DNA from: Syngnathus acus
Taxonomy: Eukaryota; Chordata; Actinopteri; Syngnathiformes; Syngnathidae
DNA length: 64,000 bases
NCBI RefSeq assembly: GCF_901709675.1
Contig: NC_051102.1
Location: 7,661,412-7,725,411, forward strand
Reading direction: 5' to 3'
The notes under the pieces are model-generated. The model worked only from the letters and a program-made list of their open reading frames with translations. It was not told the origin of the DNA and searched no databases. This document shows positions 1 to 21,299 of the stretch, piece after piece. The translations under genes and the position numbers were made by a program. Each line of letters opens with the position of its first letter. Within the stretch, counting starts at the first letter, position 1.

Positions 1-1
1 T

Positions 2-10344
<10,343 letters not shown>

Positions 10345-11050
10345 AAACGCGACGAGGGGGCGCATGCCGACGCCCTCATCAAACACGCCGGGTGGTACGT
10401 GTAAATAGTTGGACACGTGTGTAAATATTCAACAGTGTCAATGGTGGCTTTGTGTCTTTGTGCAAACGTTGGGAAACGGTCTTTCAACATAACGCGGATG
10501 ATTCCAGCGGGTCGTGAAGGACGCGGCTAACATTGGGTGGCGGTGGTTAACGCCAGCTGACGGCAGCTAATGCCGGCTGGCGGCGGCTAACGTGCAAAAG
10601 CAAGCACTCGCCACAAAGAAGAAGACTCCACAGCTGGAAGAAATGGATTTGATGGATTCTTGCGTGACCGCTCAACAAATGTCAACTCAAAGAACATGTT
10701 TCCTGTTCCGGGCTTGTGCGCTATTTTTTTTTTTTGCAAACGCGTTTTGATTAAGAGTAAACATCGGCTCGTCATACGTGGAAAAGGCACCGCATGGAGA
10801 TAAACAAAAATGTATTTTGTCCATGACTGCCGTGAACAGCAGCGATGTTGCTCAGTGGATTCCGGACAGTCAAAGAACAAGTTTGGGGCGTTTGCTATTG
10901 CTTTTCTCAAACTTTTTTGAATCGAGCTATAATGAAAATCAAATGAATAGCCACAAAAAAAAAAATCAAATCCTGATCTGATCATAACCATCAACACCCT
11001 CCACAAGACCCCCCATCTATCTATCCATCTGTCCATCTACCTAATCCATC
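10345..11050 (+). other. cntnap 3' UTR / downstream flank
   Basis: Follows the TAG at 10,342-10,344. The stretch 10,520-10,595 repeats short variants of GCGGCTAACG (CGCGGCTAAC, GTGGTTAACG, GGCAGCTAATG, GGCGGCTAACG), giving a small degenerate tandem array. I saw no convincing AATAAA before about 12 kb, so the transcript end is not placed. Confidence 0.45.
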
Positions 11051-11060
11051 TATCTATCTA
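11010..11060. repeat. CTAT/CATC tetranucleotide microsatellite
   Basis: An imperfect run of CTATCTATC and CCATCTATC units downstream of cntnap, typical short tandem repeat DNA. Confidence 0.75.
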
Positions 11061-12120
11061 AAAGTCGTTGGAGTGCTCGCCAAGCTTTGAAGCGTCTCCG
11101 AAGGAGGCCGCGGCAGCATCTGTTGCGGCGGCGTCTGCCGCTTGTTTTGCAAAAAATGGCTTTTGACGGCGACGAGAGCGACGTTTCGGGCGCTGGCGGA
11201 CGTAATGAAGACGCGTTCCAGCGGAGCCAAGGCGAGATGATGGACGGCGCGGCAGCTGTTTGTCAGACAGATGCCTTTTTAATGAGGAAACTCTGTACGA
11301 CTTGAAAGTGCATCTCCACATTCCGCCAACAACTGACAACTTTTTCCCTTTTCTGCTGTTTTGATTTGTCTGCCTTCCCGCAGCTTCTCAGGAGAGGTAG
11401 AAAAAAAGACAAAAGCGCCTGCCTGGCACAGTGTCGGTCGAGCAAAGGAAATGGGGGGGTGGACTAAAGTATTGGGACACCACCTTGACCTACTCGTTGG
11501 CCCCGGCCGGGCGAACCATCAATTATAGGCCGCCCATCCCTAACCGAGATGCTAGGACACCCAATACGTTGCTTTTGTTTCATCACCTTGTGCTGATAAT
11601 GTTGTTTGATGATGTCACTGAGTTTGAGTCAGCTACTATATTCATGTCCCAAAATATTTGAAAAATGTCTTCATCTTGTTTTTGTTGACACACTGTTTAA
11701 TGATATTAAGAAATGTTTTATAAATAACCACAATCCAAGTTTTTGTTTATTGCCACTTGGTGCTAATATCAATTTTAACGGTTTTAGTAGCGGTGCTACT
11801 GTTTTTTTTTTTTTCTCTTTCTGCAACGTAAACATGTTTGGATGCAAAGGAAGCAGCAGTGCCGTGAAAAGAGCGAGATGCTCCTGCGGGCCTGCTGAGC
11901 GGCACTCTCATCTTGCGTGTCGCTTTTAATCCCACGCTCCTGTTCCTTCGAGGGGGTGGCGGGGGGGCATACCTTCTCGTCAGATCCGTGATATTTGAAA
12001 GCAAAGCGAGAGGGGATAGGTTAAAGAAAGCATCTGCTATTTTTGCAGGATACATTTTGGTAAATATTAATTGATTGTCGTGGAATGAAGGATGAGTGGT
12101 GACTGCTTGGAAGGATAACG

Positions 12121-12370
12121 CCAGCTCTTTTTTTTTATTTTATTTTTTTTAGAACGCTACAGTCGGAAAGGATTTGCAAATGTTAGACATAAAAGCAAAT
12201 CACACAAAAATCCAGATGAAAAAAAATAAAATCACATAAATAAGACAGAAAAAAAAATGAAATCCACAGAAAAGCACATAAAAAATCCATATTAAAAACA
12301 CGTAGTCATAAAAATCACACACAAAAAAACCCATAGACGCCCCCCCTAAAAAAAAAAAACAGGAAAAAAT
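12121..12370. repeat. A-rich low-complexity tract
   Basis: T-rich then A-rich low-complexity DNA with many AAATCACA-like words and homopolymer runs. No coding or structured RNA signal is seen. Confidence 0.6.
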
Positions 12371-12459
12371 GCCCATCTAAACACTCAAATTCGGTCATGA
12401 AGGACGCAGACGTGCTTTTCTATGACCTCCTGCAGGGCCAGCCCGTCGCGCGCGGGACA

Positions 12460-12481
12460 GATTGCCGTAATTACGGCAATC
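12460..12481. other. 22-bp perfect palindrome
   Basis: The half-site GATTGCCGTAA is followed directly by its exact reverse complement TTACGGCAATC. No spacer and no mismatch. It lies in the spacer between cntnap and aqp1. Function is unknown; it could extrude as a small cruciform or be a dimeric protein site. Confidence 0.85.
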
Positions 12482-12712
12482 GTCTCCGCAGACGCTCAGA
12501 TCACAAACGGTGGGCGGTAGGCTTTGTCATTAGAGGAGTCCCGCGATGAGATGAGATACCTCCCGCAGGGTGCAACAACGCGAGTCGCTCGATGCTGCCT
12601 TGACACCGTCGCTCATCACTTAGCGTGCTGGCAAATACGTGCAGCAACAACTTGCCTTGTATTATATTTTCATCAGTGTACTCTCATTCTGCTCTTATTC
12701 TCTTACTCTTAT

Positions 12713-13065
12713 TGTTGAGGCCTTGTTTTTGTATTAGGCCAGACACTGGTCAAGGCTACGAGATAGCAGAGTCTGGTACAAGATGTCGGCCTTGGCTCCA
12801 GGAATGTAGACTTACTGGCACCAGAAGACACAGGATGCAGGTGCATGTACTCATAAAAACATCCTAGGAAGACCATATAAGGTTTACCGGACAGAGTAGT
12901 GAGCTATGTATCAACCGGTATAAAAGGGGGACGACCAGAAGACTCGGGGCGCGCACTTGACATTTTTCGGTTGAATAAAGTATTTTTCCCAATCAGCCGT
13001 GTGTCACTGAAGTTTTCCTTCCCCGAGCCAGCCACCTGCCACCGCGTGTTCCTGAGGACCAGCTG
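12713..13065 (+). mobile_element. LTR-like element, probable solo LTR remnant
   Basis: The stretch has the order expected of a retroelement LTR on the plus strand: TATAAAAGGGGG at 12,919, then a GC-rich segment, then AATAAA at 12,974 about 55 nt downstream, then a C-rich segment ending near 13,065. No internal retroviral genes follow, and no second copy is seen in the window, so it reads as a solo LTR. The ends are approximate: a start at TGTTGAGG near 12,714 fits, but I could not find a matching target-site duplication. The family is not assigned. Confidence 0.5.
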
Positions 13066-13164
13066 AGCACCAAAGACAATTCACCACAATAGCAAATAAA
13101 AGTCAGGTTGGGGATGATGACCTTTGCAAACGTACTTATTTTAAGCCTCTCGACTGAAACGGCG

Positions 13165-13410
13165 TAGGAATAAGGTCGATCTATCCATTTTCTGTGCCGC
13201 TTGTACCCACGGGGGTCACGGGCGTGCTGGAGCCAATCCCAGCTATCACCGAGCAATACCAGTTGCCAGCCAATCATGTTCCTGGGATGTGGGAGGAAAC
13301 CAAAGTGCCCGGAGAAAACCCACTCAGGCACGGGGAAAACATGCAAACTCCACACGGGGAGGGCCAGAGGTGGAATCGAATCCACACCCTCCTAACTGTG
13401 AGGCGGAAAA
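13165..13410 (+). repeat. Dispersed fish repeat (GGGAGGAAACC / GAGAAAACCCAC type)
   Basis: Contains the landmarks of a very common fish interspersed repeat: CCATTTTCTGTGCCGCTTGT at the start, GGGATGTGGGAGGAAACC in the middle, CCCGGAGAAAACCCAC and ACATGCAAACTCCACACGG after it, and CCTAACTGTGAGGCGG at the end. This copy is diverged. The first landmark recurs in inverse orientation at about 27,918-27,975. Confidence 0.75.
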
Positions 13411-13682
13411 ACCCGCTGTATGCAAGCTGTTCTATTTGAAAGTGTTTGCTTCCATTTTATTAATCCACACTTGAAAATGAGTCTTGCCTGATCTTTTTGG
13501 GATGCTCATGTTTTTCTGGGAATATTTGCAGCGTGTGAGACGTTTGATGACACGTAGGCGAGCTATTATTACACAACATGTCTCAGCATGCTGCTGGGGC
13601 GCAATGCATTAAATATCAGATACATTAAGTGCTTGTGGGGCCACATGAATAATACATTTGCAAATGGATGTATTTAAAGCCA

Positions 13683-13693
13683 GGTGTGTGTGT

Positions 13694-13724
<31 letters not shown>

Positions 13725-13726
13725 CA
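13683..13726. repeat. GT microsatellite
   Basis: A (TG)n run interrupted once by GAG, about 40 bp. Confidence 0.9.
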
Positions 13727-14221
13727 TGCAAGTGCTGCTGACAGCGACACTTTAACTCAAGCGGCTGAAAAGAGGATTTAGGGAACCGCTGCCTATGGGT
13801 GGTGGTGGTGTGTGTGGGGGGGTCCTTTATCATAAGTCTCCTCCTAAGATGAGCCCTTAATGACGTCCTTTCAAGTGAAAAGTGCTTCCAGGGAAGTTGT
13901 CAGCTACATTTTGGAGCTAAAACCAGCTTTCACAAAGATGAGGCGGTGGCGGTACATCAGGGAGTTGATGTGGTTGCCAGGCAACCGGATTTAGACAACA
14001 GCTGGAAACTGGAAATACAAAGTTGGGTCGTTTATTTGGGCAAATTCTTTATGAAGGATAAGGTTGTTTTTATTGTTTTGTTTTTTGGTAGTTGTTTGGT
14101 ACAGAAAATGGTTTTATATTGCTTGTGTTTTCTGTTTATAACATTTGAACAGTTTGGTGTTATTTCAGCTATTGTTTGAATTTTGCTTTTACTTTTAACA
14201 CACCCATTGGCACTCACTTAT

Positions 14222-14224
14222 TTG

Positions 14225-14270
<46 letters not shown>
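14222..14270. repeat. GT microsatellite
   Basis: A nearly pure (TG)n run with CG interruptions at its ends. Confidence 0.9.
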
Positions 14271-14272
<2 letters not shown>

Positions 14273-17260
14273 AGAGACAAAGAGAGGCTATTGTGTGTCC
14301 TTTAATTAAAGCCATAAACATGTTGCAAATTTCATGAGCCTTTGTTGAGTTTTGTTGTAAAGTCTTGCTCACCTGCTGATAAAAACTTCTTTGTCCTCTC
14401 TTTGTATGACTGACAAACATTATTGAGTATAGTTCTTGTCACACGCTCATCTTAAAACACTGTGTACAGCTGTTGCTCATACCTTTTTCTGAAGATGGAG
14501 GTAGAATGTTCAAAATGGAGGCAAGGAGGCAAGCAGGCATGCAGGCAGAGGGAGAGAGGCAATGGCAGGCAGGCAAGGGAGGTGCAAATCCAAATTGTTT
14601 GTAATCCAACTAAGGTTTCAACATAAAGGGTTCCAAGAAGTAAACTAAAGTTTGTTTTCTAAGTTCTAACTTTTCAAGTTCCAGAAAAATACAAGCTTGG
14701 AGCAGGCTTGAAGCAGTTTGAAGCGATAAAAATCTATATCACTACTATCTTCTTTCTTTGTCTAACTGAGACTGGCTGAGACTGAATACCAAACGGGAGC
14801 AGCCATCTTTACCTGATCAGGTGACTGACCAGGTGACCAAGGGCTTTGTCAAATAAAAGTCCATGGCCCAAGGCCAGCAAATCTTAAACAAAAAATAAGA
14901 ATTTAAGCCAAGGAAACCAAATTGGCTCCAACATTATTATTGTCCCAATTTACTTTGTGTTTTTGAAAATGACATTTTATGTCTTTCAGTGGAAATTGTT
15001 GGAGGGGGAAAAAAACAAAATGAACATCAGGTGCGCCGCGTGATATTCATATATTATAGATTAATATTCATCATTGCAGCCTTTTAGCAAAAGCACTCAG
15101 GTGCCCTTTTGTTATGCCGAAGCGGCTGCTGCTGCCACCTTACATTTACATAAAGCAGATTTAAAAGCTGCACTTAGTCATTAAGACACACACACACACA
15201 CACTTTTTATTTGTTTCATTGCTTATGATTCCCATTTCCGTCTGCTGCACTTTTCAGATGGATTAGAGTTTTTTTTTGCCCCAAATTAAATAAGTAAAAA
15301 GTGAGTGCTTGCTCACACAGTTCCTTGTCCTTTATCGCCATCTAGTGGAGACTCATTTCTACAGCCTGTTTTTCTTTCTTTGACCTTAAAGCTGTTGTTC
15401 TTAACCTTGTTGGAGATGCACAGTAAAACACATTTGGCAAAATAACATGGTGACATTTTTTTACCACACGGTGGCAGCAAAACAAAACACGTTCGCTTAC
15501 AAACATTTGATTTTATCCAGATCGAATCCTCATTGTTCAATCAGTCGGCTTGCTTTTCTCTTTACATTAGTTATGCAATTATTGTTGATTTTATTTTAAG
15601 AAAATATTATTGTCAGCACTGGTGGTCACAGTTAGGAATTCATTGGGACTTTGAACACATGTGGGGGCGCGGGGGGGACTACGTCTCAAATGAAATATTG
15701 TAATATTACTTGGAAAAAAATGACAATTTTTTTAATATTAATTGGAAAGAAATGACAAGACAATTCGTGAAAATAAAATCCTGATGCAATAAAGTTTTTG
15801 TGGAGGTGAATAAACTAGATTTTTTGAGGAAATTGGAATTCAGCAAAAAAGGTATTAAAAGAAAGAAAATGTAAATTTTACAAGTAGTGAACCTGCTAGA
15901 GAAAATCTGAATAAACATTTTGAGTAGAGCATTTGAAAAATATGACAATCCAATGAGCATAAAATCGGAATATTGCAAAAGGAAAAAAAAAGCATCAGAC
16001 AGAATTACACACGAGAAAGATTGGACTATTAGAGGGGAAAATATTCCTCCTTTTCAGAAAATGTTCTCTGGCGAGTGAGATCAGGCCGCCTTTCTCAAAT
16101 TTGACCAGCTTTTTTTTTTTTTTTTTTAATTTTTTTAAATGGGACATGCACCACATCTCCACCAGGGGGCCCTAACATGAAAAATCATCTATATTTATAA
16201 TAATGTTTTGTCTAATTAATTATAATGAATTCATTAATAATTAATTAATTAATTTATAAATAATTATCTCTCTTGCTCTCTCTCTTCTCTGTCTGTCTTT
16301 CGCTCTTTCTCTCTCTTTGTTTTCTCACTGCTTTGTTATTCTAGATTCATATAATGAGAGCATCTCCCAACACGGTCCCATGTTTCTCCAGGCCTGGCAA
16401 TTATCAGGCTCCACAGTCCCAGGGCCCAAATCATTTGCGGAATGACACTCTGGGACAAAACAAGTGCGGGCCAACAAAAAGAGCATTGTGCCTTCGGTGG
16501 AGGCTAAACTGCAAAACAAGTTTGCCAACGCATTGCTCCAACCTCACTGAGCATACTGAAGGAATTAGGCGGTCACACGGCATATAACATCATGTGAAGA
16601 CGTTTTGAGTCATATCACGGCCATAAGGGGCATAAGTGCAAAACAAATCTGGAAACAAAACAAACAGCGATATTGATCCAGAAGAACTGGCGACAGTTTG
16701 TTTGAAGTGTATGAGTTAAGTCTTCCACATATTGCGGTGAAATGACAAGAGTTGAGAAATGCTCCCAAAGTCATTGGAAAGTTATTTAATGATTAGCTCT
16801 CATTGCACACTTAACATGACTTACTTACTGACTACAAGACTTTTGGAAGGTTAAAATGTTACATTTGCTTCAGTGTTCTTGGCTGTTGTCACTTTCAGAG
16901 ATGTGTTAATATTCTGCCCATTAAGCAGGGCAACCATCAGGAGTAAAGTCATGTCGTCATGGCAACAGTAGTAACTTAAAGTATACAGCATGAATGGATG
17001 AAAGCCTTCCTCGGTCTTTTGCTTTTCCGCTGCTTGCGTCTACTTTTACTGGGCAGCTGCAATTGTAAAATACTGTTTGGAAGTGACCACAATGCACCTG
17101 CAGATTTACAGGATGTCTTTGTTCATATTGTTGCTTTTTAAAGAGAGACAAAAACTCCTTTGGAGTGCACAGAGTAGCAGCTATAAGACACTGGAGGTTT
17201 TCCATCTGACTAAAGCAAAAGCAAGGCCTTGGCTGGCCAGGATCATAACAGTTTCAACAA
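14271..17260. other. Spacer without recognised genes
   Basis: AT-rich intergenic DNA with a short CA run at 15,187-15,202, long T runs near 16,112-16,135, an AT-rich self-complementary stretch at 16,205-16,262 (repeated TAATTAAT) and a CTCT-rich stretch to 16,320. No family-like reading frame is seen. Confidence 0.5.
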
Positions 17261-17362
17261 ACTACCCTAACTCTAACCCCAAACCCTAACCACTAACCCT
17301 ACCCTAACTTCTGACCTCTGACCTTAAACCAAACCTAACCCTTACCCTAAACCCCAAACAAA
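17261..17362. repeat. Degenerate telomere-like (CCCTAA) array
   Basis: About 100 bp dominated by ACCCTAAC-like words (CTACCCTAAC, CCAAACCCTAACC, CCCTACCCTAAC, CTTACCCTAAACC). It matches the C-rich strand of the vertebrate telomere repeat but is degenerate and internal. Confidence 0.7.
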
Positions 17363-18780
17363 CACTTCCAGCCACCCACAGAGGTAACAGGAAGCCACAA
17401 AGGCTTGGTTAGGAGTTTTTCTCACAGATTTTCTGTCTGGCCTTGAAGTGGTCACATTGGTTCCATGCTACTGTGACGGAAAGGAAGCCTTTTGAATTCA
17501 TGACAAGGAAACCAACCTCCATTTGTCTTGTTTGGGCAGAGGGCAATGTAGTTGGGGGGGGTCAAAAGGGCATTTAGTATTTTTTGGCACCAAGGGCAAA
17601 ATAAAACGCACCATGCCTTTTGTCTTAAAATAGCAATTGCTATGCTGTGTTTTCATTATTTACCTAATGTAAAGAAAATTCCAAATTAATTTAAAAAAAC
17701 TGTTATCTTATGTTGAACTTTTTTAGTACAAATCTGAAAAATTGACAGAAACATGCTTTAATTGGCAAACTCGAGCAGCAGCAGATACAAAAATTAATGT
17801 CAAAATTGATAAAAGCCAAAGACCCAGTGGACTTTGGCCGTGGAGGGCTGGAGGGATGCCAGTGGCTTCTGAGAATTGTCAAAAGGACCCCCCCCCCCCC
17901 CGCCTGCGTCGGAAGGTTGCCCGTTGCATTTGAGCAAAGTACAAAAGCGGTAACCAACTCAAAGTTTTTGTTTGTGAATTTGTCACTATTTTGAAATGAA
18001 CTAAAAATCCCCATGGTATCAAACCATCCTCAGAGACTGAGTAGCCATTAGCAAGCCTTCCCGGGGGTAGGCAGTTTTGAAGGCTGGCCAGTGGAACCAG
18101 ACCCCCTTGGTATAAGATACAGCACACTGCGGGCGGGGAAGCAGTCGCTCGCTCCAACTCCTTCCAATGGCTGTTCCGGAGCGAGCGCCCCAATGGCCTT
18201 TGTTGTTAAGCGCCCATCTGCACATTGGCTTATTTTTTAATTCCTTATTTTTTCAAAGCTACTTTGGAGCCCTGTGTTCATTTCGAATGTTTGAATGGAA
18301 CGCCTCCGTGCTCCAGAACACATCCTCTGACATCATAAGGGAGCCTTCCTGAGCTGGTTCAAGGAAGCTTTTTGAGGAAGATAAGCCATTTATGAACACG
18401 TTCAACCGACTGTTGACTATCACTCAAGTCCTGCAGCAGGGACATTTTATCAATGAGAGATATGACACTCAAGGACAAGTATTGAGACAACCTGCATCGG
18501 TCTAATATGATCGGTTCATTATTTGGGCATCAAATATAGACGAGGATCCTAAAACAGCGAGTGAAGAGTGCGCTGGCACCGAGTGCTAGGGAGGCCCCGA
18601 GAGAAAATGTTTCCCCCGAGCGGGCCCCGCTAAAAGGGTTAATCTGGCCATTGATGAATTCGTTTTGCCAACTGGAAATATTCCAGAAAGCCCCCGGCCG
18701 GGGGCCCCCTTTCACCTCCATCGCAAACCACAATAACAAACCGTAACCTACAAAAGAAACGACAAAAAAAGTTTAAGTGA
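17363..18780. other. Spacer 3' of aqp1
   Basis: No gene recognised. Contains a C13-type homopolymer near 17,888 and, at 18,690-18,705, a 16-bp GC palindrome (GCCCCCGG and its reverse complement). Confidence 0.5.
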
Positions 18781-18789
18781 AACAAGTGT

Positions 18790-18795
18790 TTTATT
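18790..18795 (-). terminator. Probable aqp1 polyadenylation signal
   Basis: TTTATT on the plus strand, that is AATAAA on the minus strand, about 260 bp beyond the aqp1 stop codon and the first good match in that direction. Confidence 0.55.
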
Positions 18796-19051
18796 TTTTT
18801 TTTAAAAAAGTGACTTCAATATCATAGAGGGAAAAGTGAGAAATGCACATACATGAATACAAAAATAACAGCACGACATACAGAATACTGATAATGGGAG
18901 AACATTTCAACACACGCTGATACCATTGCTGAAAGTACAAGCGTGTGTGTGTGAGCGCGCTACAAAGACACTTGCAGCTCCCAAAATGAGATTACGCTAA
19001 AACAGCTTTCTTTTTTTCCATTTTACAAGGGCAAGCCACATGCTCCGCCCA

Positions 19052-21216
19052 CTACTTGGAGGACATTTCCACTGCTGAGGCGTCGTTGGGGCCGTTGACG
19101 TCGTAGTCGTCCACGGGGCCGCTCATCAGCACCCTTACCCGATCGGGGAAGTCGTCCATCTTGGGCGAGAGCAGGAAGTCGTAAACGAGGGCTGCCGCCA
19201 CGCCGCCGCACATAGGCCCGACCCAGAACACCTGCGGTGGGATTCGCTGGGGTCAATTCCGTTCCGCGCGTAAAGTAATGAGAGCAATCAAAATACATCT
19301 TTCATATTTCAGTTTCAACTGGGTTAAAGATGTCAGACAATATACCACCTCACATCAAGGGACGACATGCAGTCACACATGCAACCAAATCATAATAAAG
19401 CTTCATTTGTGAAATCACGTGCATGTGTGGAACGTGCGATGCAGAAATAATTAGAGCCTGACTTGCATGTGATCTTATTCCATCACGACTCAAATCAGTG
19501 GCTCGAAAGCATCACAAAATAGTCCCAATTAAAGAATATCTCACGTACCCAATGGTTGGTGAAGTTATTCAGGACCACAGCTGGACCAAAGGTGCGTGCG
19601 GGGTTGATGCTGCAGCCCGTGTAGCTGATCTGGAAGCACCCAAACACACAAAAAGAAAAAAATCAGCGTCCAACTTTTTTATTTCCCCTCGGCAAGATGC
19701 AAACTCACCGCCGCCAAATGTCCCAGGCACACGGAGAGGCCTATGGCCAAGGGTGCCGAGCCGGTGACGTCACGCCTGCGTTTATCAGTCACGGCAATGA
19801 CACACAGCACCAGCTGGAAGGTTGCCAGGAGCTCGATGCCCACGCCCTGGGTGGGGGTGACGCCAGCCAGCTGAGAAAAAAAAAAAAAAAAAAAAGACAA
19901 GATCCAGTTAGTTGGTTTCACGAGCTGCTACTAACGTATGCAATGGGCGGTTATCTCGCCGTGCCAGATGGTGATACTGGAGGCTGCACAAGCTGCAGGG
20001 ACTTTAACTCAGAGGTGGTTTAATGAATAACAGCAAAACTGAGGAACCAAGGCCATACTCAATTTGTTATTTAGGACTGATTTGACTGGTTTGGACAACT
20101 GCATGCTTGGCCCAATCAAATACTCTTGTGGGCCATATTCGGCCCAAGGGCTACAGGTTGCACATCTTTCTCGTAGCCAAAAACAAAACCTTGTAAAATG
20201 TAATTGTTTTAATTAGTCTTATGAAAATGGCAACTTTACCATTTAAATATTATTTACTTCAAATAAAACCATTTTCTTCAAGTAAAGCTGTAACTTTTAA
20301 AGTAAAAAAAAAAGCATAAAATGCATAACAGTTGCATTTTTTTCCCCTCAAACTAAAAAGTATTTTTCCCTTGTAAATTTCAATTTTTTTACATTTTAAA
20401 ATGCTGACGTATCCTCTTGAGGTTACAAGATTCTATTCTCTAACATTACCACTTCTTTTCCTTTTTTTCTATTAAAAGCTTTAAATTTGGGATTCTTCTA
20501 TTTAAAATTATACATCTTTTTCTCATAATTTTTTTTTCCTTTTAAGGTTACAATTTATTTGTACTTTCTTCTGGTAATATTAACACTTAATACTCAACAT
20601 TTGCAATATAATTTTTATTTATAATAAAATAACTAGCAAATTTTACATGGATTTAGACTTGAACAATTTTTGTTCATGAGCTAAAGAGTCATCTTAAAAA
20701 ATGCACCTGGATCCAGATGATTTTATTTTGTGCAACCACTTGAGAAAATTTACAAAACAAATGAACGATTTATTAATTCCAGTAGTTTTTTTTAAATAAA
20801 TATATAGTATATATACTACATATATTTCAGTCAATTATAAACAGGCTTTCAACGCTTACCTCATTGAGGCCCAGCTTGTCGTTGGCTGCGGGGCGTACTC
20901 CGTACAGAATGCCGCAGGCGAGGGTGGAGCCCAACAACTGGGCCACGATGTACATGAAAGCCCGGAAGAGGCTGATCTGGCAACTGGCGAGCATGCCCAG
21001 CGTGACGGCCGGGTTGAGGTGGGCGCCGCTGATGTGACCCAGGCTCTGCGCCAGCGTGGCAATGGCCAGCCCAAAGGCCAGCGACACCTTGACCTCTTGA
21101 CCCGGGTCGCCTGGCTTGCCTATGGCTGCCACGATGCTGAGAAAAATGAACAGGGTCATGCCCACCAGCTCGGCCAGGACGGCCCTCCAGAAGGCTTTGC
21201 TCTTGAACTCCCTCAT
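19052..21216 (-). CDS. aqp1a.1: Aquaporin-1, water channel (teleost Aqp1aa type)
   Basis: Plasma-membrane water channel of the MIP family, homotetrameric, six membrane helices. Exons on the minus strand: 20860-21216, 19709-19870, 19549-19629, 19052-19231; all junctions are phase 0 and give 259 aa, the usual length. Both pore motifs are intact: HLNPAVT (NPA at residues 68-70) and [12 protein letters not shown] (NPA at 182-184). The selectivity-filter residues of a pure water channel can be read: Phe48, His170 (GHLAA), Cys179 and Arg185; Cys179 is the mercury-sensitive position. The start is [10 protein letters not shown], the standard fish N-terminus; an in-frame ATG further upstream (MPAHMQAR...) is judged 5' UTR. 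The C-tail ends in VEMSSK. The gene is convergent with cntnap. Orthology to aqp1a.1 rather than a.2 rests on overall similarity. Confidence 0.95.
19871..20859 (-). other. aqp1 intron 1 with degenerate hAT-like end
   Basis: A 989-bp AT-rich intron. At about 20,100-20,168 the words GGGCCATATTCGGCCCAAGG and CTACAGGTTGCACATC resemble the terminal part of non-autonomous hAT elements of fish. The rest (20,200-20,850) is T/A-rich low-complexity DNA. Confidence 0.45.
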
Positions 21217-21280
21217 GGTGATGTGTGGCTGCAAAGTGTACGTGCGTGCCTGCATATGCGCAGGCAAAAAGCAAGCGGCG

Positions 21281-21287
21281 TATTTAA
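21281..21287 (-). promoter_or_regulatory. TATA-like box of aqp1
   Basis: TTAAATA on the minus strand, about 65 bp upstream of the aqp1 ATG, leaving room for a 5' UTR of about 35-40 nt. It is the best TATA match near the start. Confidence 0.5.
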
Positions 21288-21299
21288 GGCCCGAGGACT

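Noticed and set aside
10587-11036. 149-codon open frame on the minus strand downstream of cntnap
   Set aside because: Low-complexity composition, overlaps a probable 3' UTR and a tetranucleotide repeat, no family resemblance.
21214-21267. Upstream in-frame ATG of aqp1 giving an N-terminal extension MPAHMQAR...
   Set aside because: Fish Aqp1 proteins start at MREFK; the extension has no family support and falls just downstream of the TATA-like box, in the likely 5' UTR.
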